From: a virus
DNA: 39,712 nt
Strand: one strand, 5' to 3'
Virus record (IMG/VR): IMGVR_UViG_3300017783_000068
Location: 1-39,712 of that record
The first letter of the stretch is position 1; each line of letters begins with the position of its first letter. The position numbers and the translations under genes are program-made. The notes beneath the pieces were generated by a model that was not told the DNA's origin, searched no databases, and saw only the letters and a list, made by a program, of their open reading frames with translations. This document shows, piece after piece, positions 15,847 through 25,146 of the stretch.

Positions 15847-17254
15847 CGAAGCAACCAGCAATCAGCGCCTAGTGCATTGCTCAACACTCGTTAATAAAAG
15901 TGCTGTTCGTCGCGAAACGGTAAACGGTGTCGAGCACGTTGTAATTAGCAGCTATACATTGCCCGATAATATTGTAATGAATGGCGGGCTTTATCCTGCT
16001 GACGAAATAGAAAAAGGCTATAAAACGCTAGAGCGCACCCCCGCGCCGGTAGAGCACCCAACAGATGAAAACGGCAACTTTATACCGGCAACTGACCCAG
16101 ATGCTTTGCATAATTTCTATGCTGGTGCTTATAACACGAATGTAAAGCGTGAAAATGGCCGCGTGCATATTGAAAAACGGGTGAATGTCCAAGAGGCTTT
16201 AAAAAGCGAGCGCGGCAAACGATTACTAGACCGCATCGAAGAATTAGAAACGAACAGCGAACCGCGCCCAGTGCATACAAGCGTTGGTCTGTTGCTAAAT
16301 GTCGAGCAGCTAGATAAGCCACGCACGAATGCTGCGGGCCAGTCTTATGATTGGGTAGCTAAAAATATGGAGTTTGATCACGATGCTATCTTGCTTGATA
16401 GTGTTGGGGCAGCTCAACCGACGCAAGGCGTAGGCTTAGCAGTAAATAAAACCGGCGATAAAATAGACGTCGAATCATTTTATTTTAACGGCTTTGATGA
16501 CAGCCCGCGCGACGAATACGAAAAAGAAGTGGAAAAAGCTACAAGAAACATCGAAGCAAATGCTGTCGGCATGAGCTTAAACGACATTTACAGCGCGCTA
16601 AGCGGAGTGGTGCAAAACATATTCCCTGAGTGCGAATATGCGTATGTAGTTGATATTTTCCAAGATGAAGTTATATTTGAGACTGACAAGGGCTTGTTTG
16701 GTGTCCCTTATCGGATAGACGAGGGCCGCGCGTCGATTGTTGGGATTCCTAACACAGTTAGCCGCGAGGTTTCATACACACCAAAAACTAACGCTAAGGG
16801 TGGTAAATCCATGTTTAAAGAAATGGTATTAAACGCGCTTGCCGAAGCTGGTACTAATACAGATGGTCTATCTGATGAACAGCTTTTAGGTAAGTATAAC
16901 GAATTGCAAAAGAAAGAAAGTGATGCGCAGCTTGCGAAGCTTTCAGAAATTTGCAGTCAAACGATTGCAGAGCAATTAGGCCAGCTTGTCGAAAAAGTTA
17001 ACACTTTAGAATCGGCAGTTAATGCAAAAGCTGACACCGAAAAAACTGATCTTGTAGAAACTATTGTAAATAGTGATAAATACGAAGGCATGACGAAAGA
17101 AGTGCTAAGCGGTATCGCTATCGAGACGCTCAAGTCAATGGCTGCTAATTGCAAATCATCATACGGTGTAAATGCTTCCGAGTCGTTTGATTCTAGCGCG
17201 TTAGGTGAGGGTTATGCCGCGCCTTCTAAAATGTTCAACAGCCAAGAGGGTTAA
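15815..17254 (+). CDS. DUF2213-type prohead protease fused to scaffold
   Basis: 479 residues; starts 32 bases before the end of the MuF gene. Residues 25-330 match the pattern of DUF2213 head-maturation proteins (SSYTLPDNIVMNGGLYPADE, a GYKTLERTPAPVEHP segment, then HTSVGLLLNV and EFDHDAILLDS). Residues 330-479 are helical and charged, with coiled coil around AEQLGQLVEKVNTLESAV, as expected for an internal scaffolding part. This is the standard protease-scaffold fusion before decoration and capsid genes. The catalytic residues cannot be assigned with certainty from sequence alone. Confidence 0.75.
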   Translation: MSGNSLTRHHNEATSNQRLVHCSTLVNKSAVRRETVNGVEHVVISSYTLPDNIVMNGGLYPADEIEKGYKTLERTPAPVEHPTDENGNFIPATDPDALHNFYAGAYNTNVKRENGRVHIEKRVNVQEALKSERGKRLLDRIEELETNSEPRPVHTSVGLLLNVEQLDKPRTNAAGQSYDWVAKNMEFDHDAILLDSVGAAQPTQGVGLAVNKTGDKIDVESFYFNGFDDSPRDEYEKEVEKATRNIEANAVGMSLNDIYSALSGVVQNIFPECEYAYVVDIFQDEVIFETDKGLFGVPYRIDEGRASIVGIPNTVSREVSYTPKTNAKGGKSMFKEMVLNALAEAGTNTDGLSDEQLLGKYNELQKKESDAQLAKLSEICSQTIAEQLGQLVEKVNTLESAVNAKADTEKTDLVETIVNSDKYEGMTKEVLSGIAIETLKSMAANCKSSYGVNASESFDSSALGEGYAAPSKMFNSQEG

Positions 17255-17257
17255 AAA

Positions 17258-17710
17258 ATGTCTGTTATTGGAAAAAGAGTAATTTACGCTGGCCCTGCTG
17301 ACGGTCAAGACTGCAAGCCATTAAAGATTGAAGGTGCTGCGCTTGCTGCTATTGCTGCGGGCTCTTTGGTTGCTTCTGCTACTAATGGCATTGAACTAGA
17401 CGGAAGTGCAGCAACTGCTTTTGGTTCGTCCATTGTTGTTGCAGATAAAGATCAGCTTCGCACGCGTAGCGTTGATGATGCTTGGACATCTGGCGAAAAT
17501 ATGGTCGCAATTCGTGGCCGGTCTGGTGAGTTCTTAAACGTTATCGTCGCTGCAGGTAATAACATTACAAAGAAAGGCGTGGCATTAACCCGCAACGGTT
17601 CTGGCAAGCTGCAAATTGCAGCAACTGACGGTTCAGAACAGATTCTTGCGTATTCTGATGAAGTGGTAAACGTTACTTCTGACGCGCTTGTCCGTGTTTA
17701 CGTTGCATAA
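17258..17710 (+). CDS. Head decoration-like protein
   Basis: 150 residues, preceded by GAGGG. Rich in Gly, Ala, Val and Ser with short beta strands (AAIAAGSLVASATNGIEL; GEFLNVIVAAGNNITKKG), the layout of capsid decoration or stabilisation proteins that sit between scaffold and major capsid genes. No trans-membrane or catalytic features. Assignment rests on position and composition. Confidence 0.65.
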   Translation: MSVIGKRVIYAGPADGQDCKPLKIEGAALAAIAAGSLVASATNGIELDGSAATAFGSSIVVADKDQLRTRSVDDAWTSGENMVAIRGRSGEFLNVIVAAGNNITKKGVALTRNGSGKLQIAATDGSEQILAYSDEVVNVTSDALVRVYVA

Positions 17711-17721
17711 GGAGCAATATA

Positions 17722-18789
17722 ATGATTTTTGATCAAAAGATAGTAGGTAATAGCCAACTAGCGAAAAAGCAGTGGGATGAAGTTATTCGTTCACGTGATG
17801 CAATGAACTTGCACGAACAAGCTGTGCATAACCAGATCATGCAAGCACATGGCTTTAAAGTTAACGAAGGCTTAGTGCCGCAAGACGTTTACCAAGAAAT
17901 GGACGCACAAACGGTTGAGGTTATGACCTCTGACGATGGCGACACGTTCTTGAATGATATGCTTCCACAAAGCCGGTCGGTAAACATTGGCAAGCTGGTT
18001 AGCAAATACCGCAAAGCTTCAGATGCAGGTATTGCTAAAAACAGCATGACAGGTCAAACGGGTTCAATTATTGATCAGGTTGAGTATTCTTATGATGGTA
18101 CGCTAGTGCCTATCGTTGATACCGCTTTCGGTCGTAACTGGCGCGAATATGCTGCACAGCGTTCTGAAGGTTTCGACGCTCTGATTGATGATCAGCGCGA
18201 ATGTACTAAAACGATTCGCCGGAAGCTTGCTGATAACTTCCTTGACGGTATCACTGACGATAACGGCCAGTATATTACTGTTGATAGCATTTCGTGGAAG
18301 GGCATTAGAAACGACGACCGCGTTGCAACGGTTGATCTTTCAGGCGGCGGCTTAAATTTCGATTTCACAGAGGACACTAAAACTTATGAGCAAATCGAAG
18401 CAGCGTTTAAGAAAGTTCGTGATGTTTTATGGATCGACAATAACGCAGAAATGCCCGCTACTTATTACGTGAGCCGACAGGTTGCAGCAAACTTAGAGCG
18501 TAATTCTAGCGAGTTTGCATCGAGTGAAAACAAAGTTTTACAGCGACTAGCTGCGCTGCAAGGTGTTGCGGCAATCAAGTCAACGTCAAAGCTTACGGGT
18601 AATCAAATGTTTGCTATCCCGCTAGGGTCTGGCATGGTTCGCCCTGTTGTTTGTATGGGTGTTAATACTGTTGCTATGCCTCGCGCTAAGTATAACGATG
18701 ATTATACTTTTATGATCATGGGCGCAATCGGTTACGAAGTTAAAACCGATTACAACGGCAACAACGTAGCTCTTTACGCGGCAGGTTAA
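17722..18789 (+). CDS. Major capsid protein
   Basis: 355 residues with the strongest ribosome site of the head operon (AAGGAG), fitting a high-copy product. Begins with a helical N-arm, followed by segments typical of HK97-fold coat proteins of this type (DGTLVPIVDTAFGRNWREY, about 130-148; the long helix around CTKTIRRKLADNFLDGI; a conserved GSGMVRPVV and final beta strands GAIGYEVKTDYNG). Position after protease/scaffold and decoration genes and before a terminator supports the call. Confidence 0.85.
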   Translation: MIFDQKIVGNSQLAKKQWDEVIRSRDAMNLHEQAVHNQIMQAHGFKVNEGLVPQDVYQEMDAQTVEVMTSDDGDTFLNDMLPQSRSVNIGKLVSKYRKASDAGIAKNSMTGQTGSIIDQVEYSYDGTLVPIVDTAFGRNWREYAAQRSEGFDALIDDQRECTKTIRRKLADNFLDGITDDNGQYITVDSISWKGIRNDDRVATVDLSGGGLNFDFTEDTKTYEQIEAAFKKVRDVLWIDNNAEMPATYYVSRQVAANLERNSSEFASSENKVLQRLAALQGVAAIKSTSKLTGNQMFAIPLGSGMVRPVVCMGVNTVAMPRAKYNDDYTFMIMGAIGYEVKTDYNGNNVALYAAG

Positions 18790-18793
18790 TATT

Positions 18794-18976
18794 ATGGCTA
18801 AAAAGACTTTTGTAGTCGGCAAAGATAACTGTTACTTAGCAGGCAAGGAAGGCAAGCTTGAATGCTTTAGTGCTGGTGACGTTGTTGAAATGGACGAAGC
18901 GCAGGCAAAGGGCAATGCTCATTTGTCTGTGCAAGTGCAGAAAGCCCCTAAATCAGCCGGAAAGCCGAAAGGCTAG
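18794..18976 (+). CDS. Small hypothetical protein after the capsid gene
   Basis: 60 residues: a small beta-like N-terminal part (KTFVVGKDNCYLAGKEGKL) and a basic tail (KAPKSAGKPKG). Starts four bases after the capsid stop and ends just before a terminator, so it is co-transcribed with the capsid. Similar small proteins follow coat genes in other phages, but function is unknown. Confidence 0.6.
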   Translation: MAKKTFVVGKDNCYLAGKEGKLECFSAGDVVEMDEAQAKGNAHLSVQVQKAPKSAGKPKG

Positions 18977-18999
18977 AAAATAATTCATTTAGGTGCTAT

Positions 19000-19027
19000 A
19001 AAAAGGGGGGCTTATGTTCCCCTTTTT
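19000..19027 (+). terminator. Rho-independent terminator after the capsid operon
   Basis: AAAAAGGGG (19000-19008) pairs with CCCCTTTTT (19019-19027) around a 10-base loop containing CTTATG, and ends in a T tract. It is probably leaky, because the tail genes downstream have no clear promoter of their own. It would lower expression after the capsid gene. Confidence 0.8.
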
Positions 19028-19042
19028 ACTTTGGATAATAAG

Positions 19043-19321
19043 ATGGCAGATACAAGACCGAATATCACTTTACCCTTCAATCAGTGGGTCAATTTGTACG
19101 CAGAGACAGGCATTGCCGTAGGCACTCGAATTGCTGTTGAAAATGTCGGTTCTGCTGATGTTTATTTAACTGTTTCGCCTACTGAGCCGCCTTTAAATTA
19201 CGATGCTTATTGCATTGTTAGGCGTGACGGGCTTCCCTACGCTAATTCACAGGGCGATTCTGGCGCGTGGGCGCTGTGTTCGCACACTGAAGGCAAGCTT
19301 AACGTTCGGGAGATTGATTAA
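19043..19321 (+). CDS. Predicted small structural protein
   Basis: 92 residues from ATG 19043 (a TTG at 19031 is in frame but lies in the terminator tail). Contains NQWVNLYAETGIAVGTRI, a pattern seen in a family of small phage proteins of unknown role found near head and tail genes, and short beta strands (VENVGSADVYLTVSP). It begins a three-gene accessory set between capsid and head-completion genes and overlaps the next ATG (TAATG). Confidence 0.6.
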   Translation: MADTRPNITLPFNQWVNLYAETGIAVGTRIAVENVGSADVYLTVSPTEPPLNYDAYCIVRRDGLPYANSQGDSGAWALCSHTEGKLNVREID

Positions 19322-19866
19322 TGGCTGACGGTTTCGGGCCTTACTTTGTTTTTTCTCAAAATGGCGGCAGTCAGTGGGATACAGAAGATCCAAAAGTCGG
19401 CTTTATTGATTACAACGATACGGCGACAGCAATCACACCGATTGTAATGCTTGAGGATGACTGGACAACGATCACGAATGACGGGCTAGGGCCGTTTACT
19501 AACAAAACTTTTCGGCCAGAATATGCCGACGAATTAATGATAAATAACGGCCAGTTTGATTTTAGCCAAATCCCTCTAGGTTATGGTGTCGATATTCGTC
19601 AAGATTTTAGCGTAACGCCAACGATTAACAGAACGCTTGTTGAAGCGCGGTATCAAATAGGCGCAGGGCCAGCGTACACCCTAGAGACTACGGTAGGCGA
19701 ACTGGTGCAAGGTTCAGGGCGGTTTTACAGGTTTTCACTCTATTTGCATTATGTTTATATGGGCGATACGAACACGCGAGATAATCCGTTGTCGTTTCAG
19801 TTAAAAGCATCTTCAGATTGTACAGTTGTTAACGCGGGATGCGTTGTCAGGGTATCTAGATCATGA
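19321..19866 (+). CDS. Predicted beta-rich structural protein
   Basis: 181 residues with many aromatic beta strands (GFGPYFVFSQNGG; FYRFSLYLHYVYMGDT). Looks like a trimeric beta-sandwich of fibre or head-surface type; no known motif. Coupled to both neighbours by overlapping stop and start codons (TAATG upstream, ATGA downstream), so likely a subunit of the same assembly as the LamG-like protein encoded next. Confidence 0.5.
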   Translation: MADGFGPYFVFSQNGGSQWDTEDPKVGFIDYNDTATAITPIVMLEDDWTTITNDGLGPFTNKTFRPEYADELMINNGQFDFSQIPLGYGVDIRQDFSVTPTINRTLVEARYQIGAGPAYTLETTVGELVQGSGRFYRFSLYLHYVYMGDTNTRDNPLSFQLKASSDCTVVNAGCVVRVSRS

Positions 19867-21140
19867 TAAAAATTTATGGCAGAGGCGCAGCGGTTTACAT
19901 TGAAAACGCTAACGGCGCACAACACCTTTTTTCTCTGCAAGCGGTTATTGATAGTAATGGCACGTCTTTATCAATAAAAGACATTCCAAAAGCAATTGAA
20001 ATCGTATCGGGCGTTAATCATGATGTTTTTGTAAAAGAAGACGATACGCCATACACGGGAACGCCAACGCAAATATGCGACCAGCTAAACGCTGTTTTTA
20101 ATGCAACAGGTAGCCATGACGGTGAGCCACCAGTTATAACGTCTAATCTTTCGATTGCATCTGTTGAGAGTCACACTATTAATTACGAATTAACGGCAAA
20201 TTTTGGCGTTGGTTATGAATGGGCAAACTTGCCGGAAGGCGTCACAACAGTTAACGGAAATGTGCGGAAGCTAATAGGCGGTGCTAATTTATCCAGCGGC
20301 GTTTATGTGATTACTGCGCGAGCTATTAACCTGTTTGGTTTTGATGAAAAAGACATCACGCTAACAATTAGCGATCCGCCTTTTGCTGATACTAAATCTA
20401 TCGAGTTTCAGAACAATGATTACATGGGCGCAAACGCTGCGCTTGTTGAGCCTGTATTCGGTAGAACGGGCAACGGTTCGGGCGTTAATGATGCTTGGAA
20501 ACTTTCACTTAAGTTTAAGGCTGGCACAGCGTCCAATCAAAATCAGACTATATTTTATTTTGGCGCTCAAGACGTAGCGAACGGTGGACAAATACAATTA
20601 AAGTTTGATGGTAGCGCATTGAGAAAATGCTTAGTGCTTAGATACGGTTCTAACAATAACCGGCTAGAATTAAGAACGCCTGATTTTAGTGTGCCTGTTA
20701 GCGGCTGGATTAGTGTAATCGTTGACTATGATGGCGGGACAACTGGCAGCGCATCGAATGAAGTAAGCGACTATTATAGCCGGTTCAAAATAGCAATTGA
20801 AAACGTAGACCAAGCCCTAACGGGTACGCACCAAAACTTCGGCTATTCAGGGCAAATTGAGGGTGTAAATTATCGAATAGGCCGGTGGAATAACGGCCAA
20901 AGCTTGCGCAACGGTTGTAAGGTTAACGAGATTGCCGCGTGGTCTGGCGCTCAAATGCCGACTAACTCAGAGATTTATAATAGCGGCGTAAACTTTGATT
21001 TTTCAACGCTTACTGATTCGCCTTTGCACTGGTATCGCTGCGGCGACGACGACAATTATCCTATTATTACTGATGTAATTGGCAACGCGCATTTTCAAAT
21101 GTATAACATGACAGCGGCCAGCATTGTTAACGACGTTTAA
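19863..21140 (+). CDS. LamG/concanavalin-like head or fibre protein
   Basis: 425 residues. The N-terminal 80 are probably an attachment domain (MIKIYGRGAAVYIENANGA). Residues 88-172 look like an Ig/cadherin-like domain (ANFGVGYEWANLPEGV, VYVITARAINLFGFDEKD). Residues 175-425 form a LamG/ConA-like lectin sandwich (SIEFQNNDYM at its start, WKLSLKFKAG, VSGWISVIVDYDGG, then NEIAAWSGAQM and HWYRCGDDD near the end). Such domains often bind glycans. Location between capsid and head-completion genes suggests a head-surface adhesin rather than a tail fibre. Role inferred. Confidence 0.6.
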   Translation: MIKIYGRGAAVYIENANGAQHLFSLQAVIDSNGTSLSIKDIPKAIEIVSGVNHDVFVKEDDTPYTGTPTQICDQLNAVFNATGSHDGEPPVITSNLSIASVESHTINYELTANFGVGYEWANLPEGVTTVNGNVRKLIGGANLSSGVYVITARAINLFGFDEKDITLTISDPPFADTKSIEFQNNDYMGANAALVEPVFGRTGNGSGVNDAWKLSLKFKAGTASNQNQTIFYFGAQDVANGGQIQLKFDGSALRKCLVLRYGSNNNRLELRTPDFSVPVSGWISVIVDYDGGTTGSASNEVSDYYSRFKIAIENVDQALTGTHQNFGYSGQIEGVNYRIGRWNNGQSLRNGCKVNEIAAWSGAQMPTNSEIYNSGVNFDFSTLTDSPLHWYRCGDDDNYPIITDVIGNAHFQMYNMTAASIVNDV

Positions 21141-21149
21141 GGGCTTAAT

Positions 21150-21530
21150 ATGTGCCAAGTAGATATAAATAAAGTGCAAAGTATTTTGCCGATAGGTAAT
21201 CAACTGACAGACAGCCAGCTTAATATTGCTATTGATGCAGCCATTTGCACGATGGCGAAAGCGGCTCGCTGCTTGGAGGGTTATAGCGAGGATTGCCAGA
21301 GCACTATTGCTGCTTATCTTGCAGCGCATTATGCGGCGATGTCTGACCATGCCTTGGCTGTGAAAAGCGAAACAGACCCCTGCTGCGGCTCAGCTATAAC
21401 GTGCGGCTTTGAGTTCGGCACAGGCTTAAACGGCACGCCATACGGTCAAGCTGCAATAACGATGTCAGGCGGGTGCTTGGCTGACATTGACAAGCCGAAA
21501 GCGCGGCTTTATAGCATAGGCTGCATTTGA
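21150..21530 (+). CDS. DUF4054-like head-completion (connector) protein
   Basis: 126 residues, helical in the first two thirds (LTDSQLNIAIDAAICTMAKA; IAAYLAAHYAAM), as in gp6/DUF4054 connectors that bind the portal. Alanine-rich and Cys-rich C-terminus (CCGSAITCGFEFGTGLNGTP). Preceded by AAGGG. First of the head-to-tail joining genes and coupled to the next (TGATG). Confidence 0.7.
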   Translation: MCQVDINKVQSILPIGNQLTDSQLNIAIDAAICTMAKAARCLEGYSEDCQSTIAAYLAAHYAAMSDHALAVKSETDPCCGSAITCGFEFGTGLNGTPYGQAAITMSGGCLADIDKPKARLYSIGCI

Positions 21531-21895
21531 TGAATACGCAGCTATTTAAGCGAAACCTTGCGCGGTGCGGCAAAATGGTAAAGCTGCAAAACCGTGATAT
21601 AGAAGCGCCTCGATTTGATAGCGCAGACTTTGACGAACTATTTAGCGAAATAAAAGAAGTACCTGCAATAATTAAAACACCGCGCGGGCGAATAGTGTTT
21701 GATGGCGTAGACACAGAAACGCAGGTTACACATGAAATATGTATTGCTTACGTTGCAGGCGTTACTTCTGAAACTTGGATTGAGTTTAAAGGGCGGCGCT
21801 TTGACATACTAAACGTGCAAAACTGCTGCGAGGAAGATGCTGTATTGATATTGGATTGTGCAGAGAAAGGCGTTAATGAGGCGTCAAAAGCATGA
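21530..21895 (+). CDS. Head-tail joining (stopper-like) protein
   Basis: 121 residues from ATG 21530 (TGATG overlap); an upstream TTG at 21527 is less likely. Contains TWIEFKGRRFDILNV (about 80-95), the beta-strand signature of small head-tail adaptor/stopper proteins, here followed by a Cys pair (NCCEED). Position between DUF4054 and gp10-like genes fits this role. Confidence 0.65.
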   Translation: MNTQLFKRNLARCGKMVKLQNRDIEAPRFDSADFDELFSEIKEVPAIIKTPRGRIVFDGVDTETQVTHEICIAYVAGVTSETWIEFKGRRFDILNVQNCCEEDAVLILDCAEKGVNEASKA

Positions 21896-22350
21896 TGAAT
21901 CTGGACAGCAAGCGGTTAGTCAGCAAGATAAAAGATTTTGACAAGTTAACCGTTGCAGGCATCCAATATGCGGCATTTATAAGCGGCAAGCAGCTTAAAA
22001 CAGCCACCAGCAAGGAAATATTGCGCAAGCCTAAAAGTGGTCGCGTTTACATAAGAAGAACGGCCAGCGGGCGCAGGAGGCGGCACGTAGCAAGCGCAGC
22101 CGGTGAAACGCACGCAAACATGACCGGCACGCTACGCAGATCGTTAAGTTTTCGAGTCAATACAACCAGCTTAGAGTTTGGCTATGGCGTAACAAAAGGA
22201 AATGCGCCAAACTATGCTAAATTTGTTGAAAATGGTACGCGCAAAATGGGGCCAAGGCCGTCACTTATGAACGGAATAAAAGCAACGCGCCGAAGCTTTC
22301 AAAACAATTTCGAGCGTGAAATAGGCAAGCGCATAGGGGCGTTAGTGTGA
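21892..22350 (+). CDS. HK97 gp10-like tail-completion/neck protein
   Basis: 152 residues, basic. The C-terminal part has YAKFVENGTRKMGPRPSL (about 111-128), typical of HK97 gp10-type proteins that join tail to head. A basic RRTASGRRRRH region (about 55-65) is prominent. Starts within the preceding stop (ATGATG) and ends overlapping the GTG of the next gene. Confidence 0.8.
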   Translation: MMNLDSKRLVSKIKDFDKLTVAGIQYAAFISGKQLKTATSKEILRKPKSGRVYIRRTASGRRRRHVASAAGETHANMTGTLRRSLSFRVNTTSLEFGYGVTKGNAPNYAKFVENGTRKMGPRPSLMNGIKATRRSFQNNFEREIGKRIGALV

Positions 22351-23420
22351 GAGCAAGCGATATTGTGAAACAGTTAGCGCGGGTGCTGCCTAAGTATGCT
22401 GATGATTTTACAGACAATTTTGCGATTGTTTCGATTACTCGCCAAGGGACAACGGCAACAGCTACGACAGTAGAGCCGCATAACTTGGAACAAGGAAAGC
22501 AGGTAAACATTAAAGGCGCTCAAAACCCTATTGCATTTAGTCTAGTTAGGTCTGGAATTGAGGCAACGCTAACAACTAGCCAAGATCACGACTTTACAGA
22601 AAACGCAGGCATGAGCGTAATTATAGACGAAGCAAGCGACCCCGTATTAAATGGCACCTTTGAACTGTTGCGCGTGCCTAATCGTCGCACGCTTAAAATA
22701 AAAGTTGCTGATGCAGGGCCGGTGAGCGCAGCAGGCTTGATATTAAACGGCTCTAATTATTTCAATTCGTTCGGCGGCTTGGTGATGGTTACTGGCGTGC
22801 CAAGTGAAACAAGCTTTGAGTATACGGTGAGAGATACCCTATACACTGAGTCTAGGGGCCAAGCTTTTGCTTGTTCAGAGCCTAGAGTCACAGCGGCAAT
22901 AGATATGGAAAAAATGATCGCTGCCTATACGAAGCAACCGCAAAAGTCAGCATGGCTGTTTGTTGTGCTGGGCAACGCAATCGCAAGTAAAAGCAGAGGC
23001 ATAGACATAGACGCGACTGACAATATTCAGCGCGGCAACTATTTTAACCAGCGCTTAATTCAGGACGTTAACATATATGTAATCTATCCAACGTCGCAAG
23101 AAATAGCGGGCAGAACAGCACGCGACAGGTGCGAAGAATTGCTCAATCCGATTTGCAAGAGTGTTCTTGGCGCTAAATTTCCGTCGCTGGTTGAGTCACG
23201 CAATAACCCGCTAATGATTACCGGCCATGGTGCACAGGATTACAGTAACGCCTATTACGTGCATAATTATGCTTTTGAGGCTACGCTACAGCTTGGCCCG
23301 TCCGATATTTACGTGCCAGAGGAAGACGTTGCGTTTCGAGACATTACGCTACAAAATTCGTTCAATACGGGTTCTGGTGTTATGCTTACAGATATAGACT
23401 TGGATGATCAGCCGTTATGA
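22347..23420 (+). CDS. Tail terminator-like protein with inserted beta-barrel domain
   Basis: 357 residues from GTG 22347 (GTGA overlap). By position, and by the helix-rich ends (IVKQLARVLPKYADDF; ARDRCEELLNPICKSVLG), it resembles Gp37/tail-terminator proteins, which are usually nearer 200 aa. The extra length comes from an inserted beta domain at about 27-165 with the pattern GTTATATTVEPHNLEQGKQV and a second related copy (GIEATLTTSQDHDFTENAGM). A similar insert is present in the baseplate J-like protein. Coupled to the next gene by ATGA. Confidence 0.6.
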   Translation: MRASDIVKQLARVLPKYADDFTDNFAIVSITRQGTTATATTVEPHNLEQGKQVNIKGAQNPIAFSLVRSGIEATLTTSQDHDFTENAGMSVIIDEASDPVLNGTFELLRVPNRRTLKIKVADAGPVSAAGLILNGSNYFNSFGGLVMVTGVPSETSFEYTVRDTLYTESRGQAFACSEPRVTAAIDMEKMIAAYTKQPQKSAWLFVVLGNAIASKSRGIDIDATDNIQRGNYFNQRLIQDVNIYVIYPTSQEIAGRTARDRCEELLNPICKSVLGAKFPSLVESRNNPLMITGHGAQDYSNAYYVHNYAFEATLQLGPSDIYVPEEDVAFRDITLQNSFNTGSGVMLTDIDLDDQPL

Positions 23421-23587
23421 AAATACAGGTGTTAAACGTCCCTAATCATGCAGGGCAGACAGAAATAAAAACGGACTCTAAAGGCGTGCCGCTTGATAGA
23501 TTTTGGAGGCGGCGGCTCAGAGATTCAGCAATAGATAGTTGTTTAAAGGTAGTTAGTAAGAAAAAACGTAAGGAGAAGGTGCAATGA
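23417..23587 (+). CDS. DUF2635-like small tail protein (56 aa)
   Basis: Short ORF coupled on both sides by ATGA overlaps. It contains GVPLDRFWRRRLRDSAI, which matches the core of DUF2635, a small protein that precedes the sheath gene in Mu-like phages. C-terminus is lysine-rich (VSKKKRKEKVQ). Function unknown; its fixed place suggests a role in sheath or tube assembly. Confidence 0.75.
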   Translation: MKIQVLNVPNHAGQTEIKTDSKGVPLDRFWRRRLRDSAIDSCLKVVSKKKRKEKVQ

Positions 23588-25137
23588 CAGTAATCAGACA
23601 GCCGAGGGTAAATGTTAATATTGTTCCTTCGAGCGAAGAAGTACAGAACACTGGCCAAAAGATTTTATTTATTGGCCAGAAAACGGCGACAGGTACGGCA
23701 ACTGCTGGCGCTTTAAACGAAAATATTGCAAACGGGGGCGCAGAAGATGGTTTATTTGGTTCTACGTCGATGCTTGCAACGCTTATTCGCGCAAATAAGC
23801 GCCGTAATCAGCAAATACAAATTGATGCTATTGCGCTTGATGACGACGGTTCTAGCACAAAAGCTGCGGGAACTATATCTTTTACCGGCGTGGCGACGGA
23901 AGACGGTTCGCTAACAGTCATTTTAGGCTCAGAGCGAAACTATAAAATTGAAGTGCCAGTATCAACCGGCGATACAAATACCGACGTAGCGACAAAAATC
24001 GGGGTTTCAGCTTCGTTAATTGAAGGGATGCCAGCGACAGCGATTGCAAGTTCTGGCGATATTCTTGTTGAAGCAGTAAACGGTGGCACGTTTGGCAACT
24101 CGATACCCTTAGAAGTGCGCGGAATTGTTGCCGGTATTGGAAGCAGCGTTACAGGCATGAGCGGTGGCGCTACTGATCCAAGCTTAACGGGCGTTTTTGA
24201 CGTTATTGGCGACCAGCGTTATCAGGCTATCGTGTGGCCTTACCCTGATGCCACAGACGAAGTGCGCGGATTGTTAGACCCTCGCTTTAATGCAGATGGC
24301 AAGGTTTTAGATGGCGTTGCCTTCACTGCTAAAAATGATACGTTTGCAAACATTGTTTCACTTGCTACGCCTTTAAATAGTCAATCATTAGTCATGTTTG
24401 GCGGCTCGCTCGAATCAGAGACAAATTACTCAGGCGGCGACGTTTGCGAAATACCAATGCTAAAAGCTGCGATTTTTGCAGGTTATCGAGGCTTGCGCTT
24501 AGACATTGACGGATTTAGCATTGCTGATTTGGTTATCAGTGCAAACGGGCCTTTAGATAGCTTTGGCGGGCCAGCGTTGGCGAGTAAACCGTATTTCAAC
24601 ACGCCTTTTGCAGACTTCGCGCCGGTTAAAGTTGGGCGCGGCTTCGATGATCAAGAGATCGAAGATATTAAAAATGCGGGCGCAACTGTGCTAGGCAATA
24701 ACACTGCAGGAAACGGCGTAATCTGTGGCGAGGTCGTAACTACTTACAAAACAGACTTTGCAGGCAATCCAGATATTACTTATGTCTATCTGAATTATGT
24801 CGATACAGCTTCGCAAGCTCGCGAGTATTTTTACAACAATTACCGCAAGCGTTTTGCTCAATCTCGTTTAACTGAGGGCGATTTGCTAAAAGGTCGCGAC
24901 ATGGCAAACGCTGAATTGATCCGATCATACAGCAAGCGATTGTTTCAAGACCTTAGCGGCGTAGATTTTGTTCTGCTGCAAGCTGGTGAAGATGCTTTAA
25001 TTTTCTTTGATACAAACTTAATTATTGCTATTGATATGGCGCAAGGAAAAGTCACTATTCAAATGACTGTTCCACTCGTTACGCAGTTGCGCGAAATTGC
25101 TGCAACGATGAAAATTGCTTTTAGCACTGAGGCTTAG
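23584..25137 (+). CDS. Contractile tail sheath protein (Mu gpL-like)
   Basis: 517 residues. N-terminal sheath start (QKILFIGQKTATGTA), a middle variable beta domain (AAGTISFTGVATEDGSLTVI) and the conserved C-terminal core (YVYLNYVDTASQAREYFYN; ...LTEGDLLKGRDMANAELIRS), with the closing VPLVTQLREIAATMKIAF strand that links subunits. AAGGAG before the start fits a high-copy product. Proves contractile-tail morphology together with the tube gene. Confidence 0.92.
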   Translation: MTVIRQPRVNVNIVPSSEEVQNTGQKILFIGQKTATGTATAGALNENIANGGAEDGLFGSTSMLATLIRANKRRNQQIQIDAIALDDDGSSTKAAGTISFTGVATEDGSLTVILGSERNYKIEVPVSTGDTNTDVATKIGVSASLIEGMPATAIASSGDILVEAVNGGTFGNSIPLEVRGIVAGIGSSVTGMSGGATDPSLTGVFDVIGDQRYQAIVWPYPDATDEVRGLLDPRFNADGKVLDGVAFTAKNDTFANIVSLATPLNSQSLVMFGGSLESETNYSGGDVCEIPMLKAAIFAGYRGLRLDIDGFSIADLVISANGPLDSFGGPALASKPYFNTPFADFAPVKVGRGFDDQEIEDIKNAGATVLGNNTAGNGVICGEVVTTYKTDFAGNPDITYVYLNYVDTASQAREYFYNNYRKRFAQSRLTEGDLLKGRDMANAELIRSYSKRLFQDLSGVDFVLLQAGEDALIFFDTNLIIAIDMAQGKVTIQMTVPLVTQLREIAATMKIAFSTEA

Positions 25138-25146
25138 GGGTAAAAA

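Noticed and set aside
21003-21350. 115-codon minus-strand frame
   Set aside because: Crosses two well-supported coupled plus-strand genes and shows no family features.
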